In this document: piece by piece, positions 36,499 to 45,193 of the stretch
Numbering within the stretch: position 1 is the stretch's first letter
How the letters are laid out: each line of letters opens with the position of its first letter
Origin: Pseudomonas nitroreducens
GTDB lineage: Bacteria > Pseudomonadota > Gammaproteobacteria > Pseudomonadales > Pseudomonadaceae
Length of the DNA: 64,000 nt
Reading direction: 5' to 3'
Assembly: GCF_014204515.1 (NCBI RefSeq)
Contig: NZ_JACHLI010000002.1
Span: 1 to 64,000, forward strand
Program-made: the position numbers and the translations under genes
The notes under the pieces: generated by a model
Databases searched by the model: none
What the model was told of the DNA's origin: nothing
Seen by the model: only the letters and a program-made list of their open reading frames with translations

Positions 36499-36532
36499 AG
36501 GTTTTCCACAGCCGTTCGGCTGTGGAAAACCT
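36499..36532. terminator. Perfect 15-bp hairpin after the secreted-protein gene
   Basis: AGGTTTTCCACAGCC-GTTC-GGCTGTGGAAAACCT, 12 bases after the stop codon. It lacks a T tract, so it is a hairpin that could terminate or stabilise RNA rather than a classic terminator. Confidence 0.55.
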
Positions 36533-36625
36533 CACCGGGCCGGATCAGGAAGTTACCCACAAGCCTTGCCCTCGCGCCCTCCTCCTCGGCAAGATGCCCG
36601 CTCCCACCACCCTCGCGGGGTTGCC

Positions 36626-37540
36626 GTGACCGCTCTGTTCCAGGCCCTCTGGCCGTTGTTTGCACTGATCGTCGGCGGCTTCGTGCTGCGCCGCAAAGGA
36701 TTCCCCGGCGATGCCTTCTGGCCGGCGGCCGAGCGGCTCAACTACTTCATCCTGTTCCCCGCCCTGCTGGCCAGCAGTCTGGCCAGCGCACCGCTGAACG
36801 ATCCCGGCCTGGCCCGCCAGGCCCTGGCGGTGGTGCTCGGCCTGGGCATCGCCTGGATCGCCCTGCTGATCGCCAAGCGCCTGCGCGGCTGGAACGCCGC
36901 CCGCTTCGGCGCCATCGCCCAGGGCGTGCTGCGCTTCAACACCTACCTGGGGCTCGCCGCCGTCGGCAGCCTGTACGGCAAGCCGGGCCTGACCCTGGCC
37001 GCGCTGATGCTGGCGCTGATGGTGCCGACGGTGAACGTGATGTCGGTGTGGGCACTGACCGCCGAGCGCGGCATCAGCCTGCGCTCGCTGCTGCTGCCGA
37101 TCGTGAAGAATCCGCTGATCCTTGCCTGCGTTGCCGGCGCCCTGCTCAACGTGACGGGCATCGGCCTGCCCGGTGGCACCGACCGGCTGTTCAACCTGCT
37201 GGCCGTGGCCAGCCTGCCGCTGGGCCTGCTCTGCGTGGGCGCAGCGCTACAACCCCAGGAACTGCGCGCGGAGGTTTCGGCTCTGGGCTGGAACTGCGCC
37301 ATCCGCCTGTTGGCCATGCCGCTGCTGGCCTTCGCCATCGCCCGCCTGCTCGCCTTGCCCTCACTGGAAAGCGCGCTGCTGGTGCTGTTCTTCGCCTTAC
37401 CCACAGCCCCCACCGCCTATGTGCTGACCCGCCAGCTGGGCGGCGAAAGCGGGCTGATGGCGGGAATCATCACGCTGCAGACGTTGCTGGCCGGGGCCAG
37501 CCTGCTGCTGGTGATGGGGCTGATTCAGGCGCAAGGTTGA
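36626..37540 (+). CDS. AEC-family transporter (auxin efflux carrier type)
   Basis: 304 residues with about ten membrane helices in the mirrored AEC/Mem_trans arrangement (FVLRRKGFPGDAFWPAAERLNYF, LFNLLAVASLPLGLLCVGAAL, FFALPTAPTAYVLTRQLGG). Family members move malonate, malate or other organic acids; the substrate is unassigned. The start is GTG at 36626, chosen because the first membrane helix begins immediately; the upstream open frame is basic and repeat-poor but has no start signal. It is separated from the previous gene by a hairpin. Confidence 0.85.
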   Translation: MTALFQALWPLFALIVGGFVLRRKGFPGDAFWPAAERLNYFILFPALLASSLASAPLNDPGLARQALAVVLGLGIAWIALLIAKRLRGWNAARFGAIAQGVLRFNTYLGLAAVGSLYGKPGLTLAALMLALMVPTVNVMSVWALTAERGISLRSLLLPIVKNPLILACVAGALLNVTGIGLPGGTDRLFNLLAVASLPLGLLCVGAALQPQELRAEVSALGWNCAIRLLAMPLLAFAIARLLALPSLESALLVLFFALPTAPTAYVLTRQLGGESGLMAGIITLQTLLAGASLLLVMGLIQAQG

Positions 37541-37948
37541 ATCTGTTCGTCCGCGATGGAGTCCGCGCGCGGGCGAACCGATCGCGGACGGAGTCCGCTC
37601 CTACGCTCCCGGGTATTTATCCACAAGGACGCCCCGGTAGGAGCGGATTTATCCGCGATCCGGCCGACAGGCCGGCGCGTGGCCATTCCTTCGCGGACAA
37701 GGCTCGCTCCTACAAAAAACTCCTATCGATCAGTGGGCATCATCTGCGAAAGCCTGCTGAAAGCTTGACCCCCTAGCATCGCCGCCTCGGTCCTCCCGGC
37801 CGAACCTGCGTTCGCGCAGCGTACAAGAACAACAATCGGTGATCGCTCATGCCCCGTTTCCTGTCCCTCCCCGCCCCGACTCCGCCCGCACCGCGTGTGC
37901 TTATCCACAGCCGCTGCTGAAGTCCCCGCACCGACCGGAGTTATCCCC
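37541..37948. repeat. GTCCGCGA palindrome, REP-like palindrome and two TTATCCACA words
   Basis: GTCCGCGATGGAGTCCGCG...TCGCGGACGGAGTCCGCTCC (37548-37604), then TAGGAGCGGATTTATCCGCG...TCGCGGACAAGGCTCGCTCC (about 37638-37712). TTATCCACA occurs at 37617-37625 and 37901-37909. A short open frame at 37895 is not coding. No gene is seen. Confidence 0.75.
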
Positions 37949-39253
37949 ATGCTGACCTTCCTCGCCTTCGCCATGGTGGCGACCTTCATGTTCCTGATCA
38001 TGACCAAGCGGCTGTCGGCGCTGATCGCCCTGATTCTGGTGCCGATCGCCTTCGCTCTGCTTGGCGGCTTCGCCAAGGGCCTGGGGCCGATGATGCTGGA
38101 CGGCATCCGTACCCTGGCGCCGACCGGGGTGATGCTGATGTTCGCCATCCTCTACTTCGCCATCATGATCGACTCCGGGCTGTTCGACCCGGCGGTGCGG
38201 CGCATCCTGCGGCTGGTGAAGGGCGACCCACTGAAGGTGTCGATGGGCACTGCCGCGCTGGCGATGATCGTCTCGCTGGATGGCGACGGCTCGACCACCT
38301 ACATGATCTGCGTGGCCGCCGTGCTGCCGCTGTACAGCCGGCTGGGCATGAGCCCGCTGCTGATGGCCTGCCTGATCATGCTGTCCAGCGGCGTGCTGAA
38401 CATGACGCCCTGGGGCGGCCCGACCGCCCGCGCGGCCAGCGCGCTGCACGTGGACCCGGCGGACATCTTCGTGCCGATGATCCCGGCCATGCTCGCCGGC
38501 ATCGCGGCGATCTTCGGCCTGGCCTGGGTCTACGGCAAACGTGAGCGCGCCCGCCTGGGTGAACTGCACCTGCCCACTGACCAGGAGTCGATGGCCGAGG
38601 TCAGCGTTTCGCAGTATCCGGAGGCGCGTCGGCCGAAGCTGTTGTGGTTCAACGCGGTGCTGACGGTGATCCTGATGGGCACCCTGATCGCCGGCCTGCT
38701 GCCGATGCCGGTGTTGTTCATGATCGCCTTCGGTATCGCGATGATCGTCAACTATCCCTGCATCTTCGAGCAGAAGAAGCGTATCGGCGCCCATGCCGAG
38801 AACGTCCTGGCGGTGGTCTCGCTGATCTTCGCCGCCGGGGTATTCACCGGCATCCTGTCGGGAACGGGCATGGTCGAAGCGATGTCGAAAAGCCTGTTGG
38901 CGGTAATCCCGCCAGCGCTGGGGCCGTATCTAGCGACCATCACGGCGCTGGTGAGCATGCCGTTCACCTTCTTCATGTCCAACGACGCTTTCTACTACGG
39001 CGTGCTCCCGGTACTCTCCCAGGCCGCCGCGCAGTACGGCATCACGCCGGTGGAAATGGCCCGCGCCTCCATCGTCGGCCAGCCGGTCCATCTGCTCAGC
39101 CCACTGGTGCCGTCAACCTACCTGCTGGTGGGGCTGGCCAAGGTGGATTTCGGCGACCACCAGCGCTTCACTCTCAAGTGGGCCGTGCTGGTGTGCCTGG
39201 CGATCCTCGCCGCGGCCCTGCTGCTGGGCCTGTTTCCCCTGTTCAAGCACTGA
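37949..39253 (+). CDS. CitMHS-family citrate/metal symporter
   Basis: 434 residues with about 11-12 membrane helices. CitMHS features include the LDGDGSTTYMI segment (about 115), LNMTPWGGPTARA (about 155) and FFMSNDAFYYGVLPVL near 350. The family imports citrate complexed with Mg, Ca or related divalent metals. ATG at 37949 with GGAG 8 bases upstream; upstream in-frame codons from 37895 contain no ribosome-binding site. terC follows 32 bp downstream and may be cotranscribed. Confidence 0.88.
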   Translation: MLTFLAFAMVATFMFLIMTKRLSALIALILVPIAFALLGGFAKGLGPMMLDGIRTLAPTGVMLMFAILYFAIMIDSGLFDPAVRRILRLVKGDPLKVSMGTAALAMIVSLDGDGSTTYMICVAAVLPLYSRLGMSPLLMACLIMLSSGVLNMTPWGGPTARAASALHVDPADIFVPMIPAMLAGIAAIFGLAWVYGKRERARLGELHLPTDQESMAEVSVSQYPEARRPKLLWFNAVLTVILMGTLIAGLLPMPVLFMIAFGIAMIVNYPCIFEQKKRIGAHAENVLAVVSLIFAAGVFTGILSGTGMVEAMSKSLLAVIPPALGPYLATITALVSMPFTFFMSNDAFYYGVLPVLSQAAAQYGITPVEMARASIVGQPVHLLSPLVPSTYLLVGLAKVDFGDHQRFTLKWAVLVCLAILAAALLLGLFPLFKH

Positions 39254-39285
39254 ACAGTTCAACGACTGACCTCGAGTACCGCTAA

Positions 39286-40044
39286 ATGGAATGGCTCACC
39301 AGCCCTGAAATCTGGATTGCGTTCTTCACCCTGACCGCCCTGGAAATCGTCCTGGGCATCGACAACATCATCATGATTTCCATCCTCGTCGGCCGCATGC
39401 CCAAGCACATGCAGCCGCGCACGCGCTTCTTCGGGCTGGCGCTGGCGATGGTCACGCGCATCCTGCTGCTGCTGTCGATCACCTGGGTGATGCGCCTCAC
39501 CGCCGATCTGTTCCACGTGTTCGGCCAGGGCATTTCCGGGCGTGACCTGATCCTGTTCTTCGGCGGCCTGTTCCTCCTGTGGAAAAGCAGCAGCGAGATC
39601 TTCCATGGCCTGGAAGGCGAGGACGAAACCGAGAGCGAACCCAAGAGCGTGATGGGCGGCTTCATCGGCACCATCATCCAGATCGCCATCATCGACATCG
39701 TGTTCTCCCTGGACTCGGTGATCACCGCCGTGGGCATGGTTTCCAACGTGCCGGTGATGGTCGCGGCCATCGTCGTCGCGGTGCTGGTGATGATGCTGTG
39801 CGCGGGCGCCATCAGCGACTTCATCGACAAGCACCCGTCGCTGAAGATGCTGGCGCTGTCCTTCCTCATCGTGGTCGGCACCGTGCTGATCGCCGAAGCC
39901 TTCGAAGTCCACGTGCCCAAGGGTTATGTCTACTTCGCCATGGCCTTCTCGCTGGCGGTGGAAGCGCTGAACATCCGCATGCGCACCGCGCGCGGCAGGA
40001 AGGAAGATCCGGTGAAACTGCGCAAGGACATTCCGGGGCAATAG
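39286..40044 (+). CDS. TerC-family membrane protein
   Basis: 252 residues, about seven membrane helices. The TerC acidic membrane motifs are present: ALEIVLGIDNIIMISILVGR near the N-terminus and IIDIVFSLDSVITAVGMV near 145. The family is linked to metal (manganese) export and tellurite resistance; this shorter form lacks CBS/CorC additions. It directly follows the citrate/metal transporter, suggesting divalent-metal handling as a shared theme (inference). A terminator follows. Confidence 0.9.
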   Translation: MEWLTSPEIWIAFFTLTALEIVLGIDNIIMISILVGRMPKHMQPRTRFFGLALAMVTRILLLLSITWVMRLTADLFHVFGQGISGRDLILFFGGLFLLWKSSSEIFHGLEGEDETESEPKSVMGGFIGTIIQIAIIDIVFSLDSVITAVGMVSNVPVMVAAIVVAVLVMMLCAGAISDFIDKHPSLKMLALSFLIVVGTVLIAEAFEVHVPKGYVYFAMAFSLAVEALNIRMRTARGRKEDPVKLRKDIPGQ

Positions 40045-40068
40045 CCCACAGGGATTATCCACAGGCAA

Positions 40069-40100
40069 GGAAAAACCGGGCGCAGATGCCCGGTTTTCCT
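40069..40100. terminator. Terminator between terC and LEA-type lipoprotein gene
   Basis: AAAACCGGGC-GCAGAT-GCCCGGTTTT, with A and T tracts on both sides, can serve both convergent genes. TTATCCACA words flank it at 40055-40063 and 40113-40121. Confidence 0.82.
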
Positions 40101-40126
40101 GTGAGCCGCTATTTATCCACAGCGCC

Positions 40127-40606
40127 TCATTTCACAGGCTGCGCTGCCGGCCCCGGCCAGTTCAGCACGCCCTTGTCGTTGAAGCGCACCGTACCGAACA
40201 GTCCACCGGCCAGCTTGCCGCTGATCTCGTAAGGCATGCCCTTGCGCGGTGGCCCGCCGGACAGGCCCCAGGCCTGGCGAATGGCGGAGAACGCCGAGAT
40301 GCTCACCGGTACGCTGATCACCTTTTCGCCAAAGCGCGGCACCTGACCGCTGGCATCACTCACGCCGCTGGCCAGCGGCTGGCCATTAACCGACAGGTCC
40401 AGGGCGATGCCGGTGTAGTCGATGGCCTGCTCATTGGGGTTCTGCACCCGCAGCTTGACCAGGAAGCGCGCCTCCATGCCCTGCCCGGTGGCCGGTTCCA
40501 GGCCGACCAGGTCGATGCGCAGCGGGTCGCGCGTGCCGAACAGGCTGCTGCAGGCGCCCAGCGCCAGCAGCAGGGTCAGAAGGATGATGCGGCGGGCGAT
40601 GGCCAT
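40127..40606 (-). CDS. LEA type 2 (WHy) lipoprotein
   Basis: 159 residues. Lipobox LGAC with Cys19 (LLALGACSSLF). The mature part is a WHy/LEA14-like beta domain (FLVKLRVQNPNEQAIDYTGIALDLSVNGQPLASGV). Such proteins are thought to be stress-linked, and bind membrane or protein partners in the periplasm. ATG at 40606 with GAGGAG upstream. It lies 20 bp downstream of the sugar-dehydrogenase lipoprotein gene on the same strand, probably one message. Confidence 0.87.
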   Translation of the reverse strand: MAIARRIILLTLLLALGACSSLFGTRDPLRIDLVGLEPATGQGMEARFLVKLRVQNPNEQAIDYTGIALDLSVNGQPLASGVSDASGQVPRFGEKVISVPVSISAFSAIRQAWGLSGGPPRKGMPYEISGKLAGGLFGTVRFNDKGVLNWPGPAAQPVK

Positions 40607-40626
40607 GCTTTCTCCTCGTCGATGTC

Positions 40627-41934
40627 TCACTTCACCGTCGCCGGGCGCAGCCGCCACACGGTATTGCCCACGTCATCGGCCACCAGCACGCCGCCGAACT
40701 TATCCACAGCAACGCCGACCGGCCGGCCCATGGCTTCGTCCTTGTCGTTGACGAAGCCGTCCAGCACCGTCACCGGCTGACCATTGGGCTTGCCGTCGCC
40801 GAAGGGGATGAACACCACCTGATAGCCGCTGCGCGGCTTGCGGTTCCACGAGCCATGCTGGCCGATGAACACCCCGCCACGATAACGCTCGGGCAGCAGG
40901 CTGCCCTGATAAAAGGCCAGACCGAGGGAGGCGGTATGCGCGCCGAGGGCGTAATCCGGCGCCAGCGCCTTCTCGACCATGTCCGGGCGCGGCGGCTCGA
41001 CGCGTTTATCCACATGCTGGCCGTAGTAACTCCAGGGCCAGCCGTAGAAGCCACCGTCCTTCACCGACGTCATGTAGTCGGGCACCAGATCATTGCCCAG
41101 TTCGTCGCGCTCGTTCACGGCTGTCCACAGGGCGCCGCTGTTGGGCTCCCAGCCCAGGCCATTGGGATTGCGCAGACCCGAGGCGAAGACGCGCACGTTG
41201 CGGTTGGCCAGGTCGATCTGCAGGATCGCCGCGCGGTTCTTCTCGGCATCCAGGCCGTTCTCGCCGACGTTGCTGTTGGAGCCGACCGTGGCGTAGAGGT
41301 AGCGACCATCGGGGCTGGCGAGGATGTTCTTGGTCCAGTGGTGGTTGATCGGCCCGCCCGGCAGGTCGACGACCTTTTCCGCCTTGGCGCTGATCGTGGT
41401 GTCGCCAGTCTTGTAGGGGAAGCGCACCACGGCGTCGGCGTTGGCGACGTACAGCCAGTTATCCACAAGGGCCATGCCGAAAGGTGAAAAGAGTCCTTCC
41501 AGCAGGACGCTGCGCTGCTCCGGCACGCCGTCACCGTCGGCATCGCGCAGCAGGGTGATGCGGTTGGCGCTGGGCACCGATGCACCCGCCTTGGCCATGA
41601 CCTTGCCGGCAGCCCAGTCCTTCAGACCGCCGGACTCTTCCTTGGGCGGCGCCGAGCTTTCCGCCACCAGCACATCGCCATTGGGCAGGACGTAGAGCCA
41701 ACGCGGGTGTTCGAGCTGGTCGGCGAAACGCTGCACTTCCAGGCCCTCGGCGGCGCGCGGCATCTGCCCGGCGGGCCAGCCGATGGCCGTGGCGATGTTC
41801 ACCGTCGGCAGTAAGCTGCTCTGCGGCTCGGGCAATTGTGGTTGCGGGCCGGTGCCGGCGGTGAACGGCAGGGAAGACTTGTCTCCACAACCGGCCAGGG
41901 CCAGCAGGGCTATGACGGGGAACGACCAACGCAT
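40627..41934 (-). CDS. PQQ-dependent sugar dehydrogenase-like lipoprotein
   Basis: 435 residues. Lipobox LAGC with Cys16 (ALLALAGCGDK), so anchored to the outer membrane or periplasmic face. Six-bladed GSDH/L-sorbosone-dehydrogenase beta-propeller: QLEHPRWLYVLPNGDVLVAES, NHHWTKNILASPDGRYLYATVGS, SGLRNPNGLGW and GQHGSWNRKPRSGYQVVFIPF. It oxidises aldoses or related sugars if PQQ is present; the exact substrate is unknown. ATG at 41934 with GAGGAG upstream. A probable Pho box (42113-42130) lies 178 bp upstream and points toward this gene. Confidence 0.87.
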   Translation of the reverse strand: MRWSFPVIALLALAGCGDKSSLPFTAGTGPQPQLPEPQSSLLPTVNIATAIGWPAGQMPRAAEGLEVQRFADQLEHPRWLYVLPNGDVLVAESSAPPKEESGGLKDWAAGKVMAKAGASVPSANRITLLRDADGDGVPEQRSVLLEGLFSPFGMALVDNWLYVANADAVVRFPYKTGDTTISAKAEKVVDLPGGPINHHWTKNILASPDGRYLYATVGSNSNVGENGLDAEKNRAAILQIDLANRNVRVFASGLRNPNGLGWEPNSGALWTAVNERDELGNDLVPDYMTSVKDGGFYGWPWSYYGQHVDKRVEPPRPDMVEKALAPDYALGAHTASLGLAFYQGSLLPERYRGGVFIGQHGSWNRKPRSGYQVVFIPFGDGKPNGQPVTVLDGFVNDKDEAMGRPVGVAVDKFGGVLVADDVGNTVWRLRPATVK

Positions 41935-42259
41935 GCGACTTCTCCTCGGCCTGAGCACTAAAAGACGGATTCTAGACATACAAGCGGTCCCAGCCGTGCG
42001 AAATAACCGATGCGAAGGCTCTCGCATCCGCTTTTGATCGGCTTTACTGACAGACAGGAATCTCGGCAAATCAGCGATTTGGCGAACCCTCAGGGAAGAA
42101 CGAGGGTCTACCATGACAGTCTTGTGACAATCGCCTGAGTGTTGCCGTGTCCTTCTCGGCCCTCCGCGCTGCATGTTCGGAGCCGCGGGCGAGGTCGTTA
42201 CAGGGTCCGTCGACGACTTACTGCGCCCACGGGCCCGCTTGCGTGTAAGGGGGCCCGAC
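41935..42259. other. Divergent region between PQQ-type dehydrogenase and Na/Pi cotransporter
   Basis: 325 bp holding the promoters of two divergent genes. Apart from the Pho-box-like repeat at 42113-42130, no gene or repeat family is seen. Confidence 0.5.
42113..42130 (-). promoter_or_regulatory. Probable Pho box (PhoB site)
   Basis: Minus-strand TTGTCACAAGACTGTCAT is two heptamers of form [TC]TGTCA[CT] separated by four bases, the layout of PhoB sites. It is 129 bp upstream of the Na/Pi cotransporter start and 178 bp upstream of the divergent sugar dehydrogenase, and its orientation is toward the latter. Confidence 0.6.
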
Positions 42260-43984
42260 ATGCTCAAACTGCTCGATCTGCTCTCTGCCGTCGCCCTGTT
42301 GGTGTGGGGCACCCATATCGTCCGCACCGGCATCCTCAGGGTCTACGGCAGCAACCTGCGAAAAATCCTCAGCCGCAGCGTGGAAAAACGCCCGCTGGCC
42401 TTCGCCGCCGGCATCGGCGTCACCGCCCTGGTGCAGAGCAGCAACGCCACCGCGCTGCTGGCCACCTCCTTCGTCGCCACCGGGCTGATGGCCCTGGCGC
42501 CGGCGCTGGCGATCATGCTCGGCGCGGACGTCGGCACGGCGCTGATGGCGCGGGTGCTGACCCTGGACCTGTCCTGGCTGTCGCCGCTGCTGATCTTCTT
42601 CGGCGTGATCTTCTTCCTTGGCCGGCAGAAATCCCGGCTCGGGCAACTGGGCCGGGTGTTCATCGGCCTCGGCCTGATCATCCTCGCGCTGCAGCTGATC
42701 GTCGCCGCGGCGGAACCGATGACTCAGGCCAAGGGCGTCAAGGTGCTGTTCTCCAGCCTGACCGGCGATGTGATGCTGGACGCCCTGACCGGCGCGCTGT
42801 TCGCCATGATTTCCTATTCCAGCCTGGCCGCCGTGCTGCTCACCGCCACGCTGGCGGCGTCCAAGGTGATCTCGCTGAAGGTCGCGCTGTGCCTGGTGAT
42901 CGGCGCCAACCTGGGCAGCGGCATCCTGGCGATGATCAGCGCTTCCTCGCAGAACGCCGCCGGCCGCCGCGTGGCGCTGGGCAGCCTGCTGTTCAAGGTT
43001 GCCGGCTGCGCCCTGGTGCTGCCGCTGGTGGGGCCGCTGGCGGACTGGATCGACCACTGGCAATTCAGCACCGCCGAACTGGTGATCGCCTTCCACGTCC
43101 TCTACAACACCACCCGCTGCCTCGCCTGCCTGCCGCTGACCGGGCAGATGGCCGCCTTCTGCACCCGCATCATGCCCGATCGCCATTCGCCGGAAGATAC
43201 CGTGCGCCCGCGCCATCTGGACCCCGGCGCGCTGGATACGCCGAGCCTGGCGCTGGTCAACGCGGTGCGCGAGACCCTGCGCATGGGCGATATCGTCGAG
43301 CAGATGCTGAACAACCTGATGCAGGTTATCCACAGCGGCGACCCGCTGCTGGGCAAGGAGATCCGCAAGCAGGACGATGACGTCGACGCCCTCTACACCG
43401 CGATCAAGCTGTACCTGGCGCGCATGCCCCGCGAGGACCTGAGCGAGGCCGACAGCCGGCGCTGGGCGGAGATCATCGAGCTGGCGATCAACCTGGAGCA
43501 GGCCGGCGACATCATCGAGCACATGCTCGGCGCCGTGCAGGACAAGAAGACCTCGCGCAGCCGTTCGTTCTCCGATAACGGCCTGGAGGAAATCACCGTG
43601 CTGCACGGCCAGCTGGTGGCCAACCTGCGCCTGTCGCTGTCGGTGTTCCTCAATGGCGACCAGGAAGGCGCCAAGCGCCTGCGCCGCGCCAAGCAGCGCT
43701 TCCGCCTGCAGGAGCGGCGCTTTGCCCATTCCCACGTCGACCGCCTGCGCCAGCAGGTGGTGCAGAGCATCGAGACCAGCTCGCTGCACCTGGACCTGAT
43801 CAGCGACATGAAGCGCTTGAACTCGCTGTTCTGCGCCATCGCCTATGCTGTTCTGGACAACCCGGATGCCAGCAGTTCGGCAGCCGAGGAACCGGAGGAA
43901 GACGTGGACTTCGTCGAGCGCGAAGTCGAGGCGGCGCAGGAGCGCCCGCGGTCGTCCCCACCCGGCTCCAGCGCGACGGGTTGA
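42260..43984 (+). CDS. Na+/phosphate cotransporter with PhoU-like domain
   Basis: 574 residues. Two Na_Pi_cotrans repeats (TALVQSSNATALLATSFVATG near 55 and MISYSSLAAVLLTATLAASK near 190) and about eight membrane helices are followed by a soluble helical PhoU-like part (about 335-540: DIVEQMLNNLMQ, EQAGDIIEHMLGAV). It imports or exports inorganic phosphate; Pseudomonas homologues are poorly studied. ATG at 42260 with AAGGGGG 6 bases upstream. The Pho-box-like site upstream supports phosphate control. Confidence 0.88.
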   Translation: MLKLLDLLSAVALLVWGTHIVRTGILRVYGSNLRKILSRSVEKRPLAFAAGIGVTALVQSSNATALLATSFVATGLMALAPALAIMLGADVGTALMARVLTLDLSWLSPLLIFFGVIFFLGRQKSRLGQLGRVFIGLGLIILALQLIVAAAEPMTQAKGVKVLFSSLTGDVMLDALTGALFAMISYSSLAAVLLTATLAASKVISLKVALCLVIGANLGSGILAMISASSQNAAGRRVALGSLLFKVAGCALVLPLVGPLADWIDHWQFSTAELVIAFHVLYNTTRCLACLPLTGQMAAFCTRIMPDRHSPEDTVRPRHLDPGALDTPSLALVNAVRETLRMGDIVEQMLNNLMQVIHSGDPLLGKEIRKQDDDVDALYTAIKLYLARMPREDLSEADSRRWAEIIELAINLEQAGDIIEHMLGAVQDKKTSRSRSFSDNGLEEITVLHGQLVANLRLSLSVFLNGDQEGAKRLRRAKQRFRLQERRFAHSHVDRLRQQVVQSIETSSLHLDLISDMKRLNSLFCAIAYAVLDNPDASSSAAEEPEEDVDFVEREVEAAQERPRSSPPGSSATG

Positions 43985-44083
43985 ACCAGACCGGGACCGG
44001 AGAATCTCCCGCTCCAGGCGTTTTCCGGCCCCCTACAAAGTCCCGATATCGCCACGCCCAGGGTTAGGGCAGAATCCGCCGCC

Positions 44084-45118
44084 ATGGAAGCATGCACTCA
44101 CTCCCAACGTCCCCCCTCGGTCAGCGCCAGCCTGACCCAGGCCATCCTGCTGGCAGCCACGCGTCTGGGTCTGGACCGCGCTGCGCTGCTGGCGGCCAGC
44201 GGCATCCAGGAATCCCAGCTCAGCGATCCCGATGCGCGCATCGACTTCGGCTGCCAGGAACTGGTCTGGCAAGCGATCCAGTCGAGCCTGCCGGCCGCCG
44301 AACCCGGTATCGCCCTGGGCCGCGCCCTGTCACCGGCGTCCTTCAGCGCGCTGGGCTACCTGCTGCAGACCAGCGCCACGCTGGGCGATGCGCTGGAGTC
44401 GGCGCTGCGCTACCAGCGCCTGGTCGGCGAAGGCGGTAAGGTCGCCATCGAGGTCCAGGCCGAGGTCGTCTGGGTCAACTACTGCCCACTCAACCCCGAA
44501 CGCCCCGCCACCCGCGCGCGGGCACTGGCACTGCTGGGTTTCTGGGCGCGCCAGTTGAAGGCGCTGCTCAGCGGCCTGCAACTGGCCGGCTGCCGCTTCA
44601 TGCACAGCCAGCCGGAGGCGCTCGACGACTATGTCAGCGCCTTCGACTGCCCCCTGCAGTTCGACGCCGCCAGCTATGCCCTCGGCCTGCCCGCGAAACT
44701 GATCGACGCCCCGCTGCCACAGGCCAATCCGCCGCTGCGCGACCTGCTGCGCCAGCATGCCGAAGGCCTGCTGGCGCGCCTGCCCAGCGCCAGCATCAGT
44801 GGCCGGGTAGTCGCATTGCTCGGTGAACAGCTGTCCCACGGCGAACCCGGCCGCGCCGCGCTGGCCAGCGAACTGGGCCTGAGCGAGCGCACGCTGCAGC
44901 GGCGCCTGGCGGAGGAAGGCAGCAGTTATCAACAGCTGCTGGCCGATACCCGCCGGCAATTGGCGGAGCGCTACCTGGGCGAAGGCAACCTGCCGGCCAC
45001 GGACATCGCCGCCCTGCTCGGCTACTCCGAACCCAGCGTGTTCTTCCGCGCCTTCCGCCACTGGACGGGCCTGACGCCGGGCGAGTTCCGCCAGCGTCGC
45101 CGGCAGGCGGAGCATTAG
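44084..45118 (+). CDS. AraC-family regulator with OruR/ArgR-like N-terminal domain
   Basis: 344 residues. The N-terminal arabinose-binding-like AraC_N domain (AILLAATRLGLDRAALLAASGI, then SFSALGYLLQTSATLGDALESALRY) is followed by a C-terminal AraC helix-turn-helix (LGLSERTLQRRLAEEGSSYQQLL, IAALLGYSEPSVFFRAFRHWTG, about 265-335). The ATG at 44084 has no strong ribosome-binding site. It is a single gene after the phosphate cotransporter. Target genes are unknown; the SDR gene converging on it is a candidate. Confidence 0.86.
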   Translation: MEACTHSQRPPSVSASLTQAILLAATRLGLDRAALLAASGIQESQLSDPDARIDFGCQELVWQAIQSSLPAAEPGIALGRALSPASFSALGYLLQTSATLGDALESALRYQRLVGEGGKVAIEVQAEVVWVNYCPLNPERPATRARALALLGFWARQLKALLSGLQLAGCRFMHSQPEALDDYVSAFDCPLQFDAASYALGLPAKLIDAPLPQANPPLRDLLRQHAEGLLARLPSASISGRVVALLGEQLSHGEPGRAALASELGLSERTLQRRLAEEGSSYQQLLADTRRQLAERYLGEGNLPATDIAALLGYSEPSVFFRAFRHWTGLTPGEFRQRRRQAEH

Positions 45119-45193
45119 CCAGGATCGTTCGACGGGTCTGCTTGCAGGCGCTTTTCAACAGACTTATCGACAGTCTGTCCACAGCTTTTCCGC

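Noticed and set aside
41935..42333. N-terminal extension of the PQQ-type dehydrogenase
   Set aside because: It would bury the lipoprotein signal (Cys16) behind a basic segment and overlap the opposite gene; ATG at 41934 has GAGGAG.
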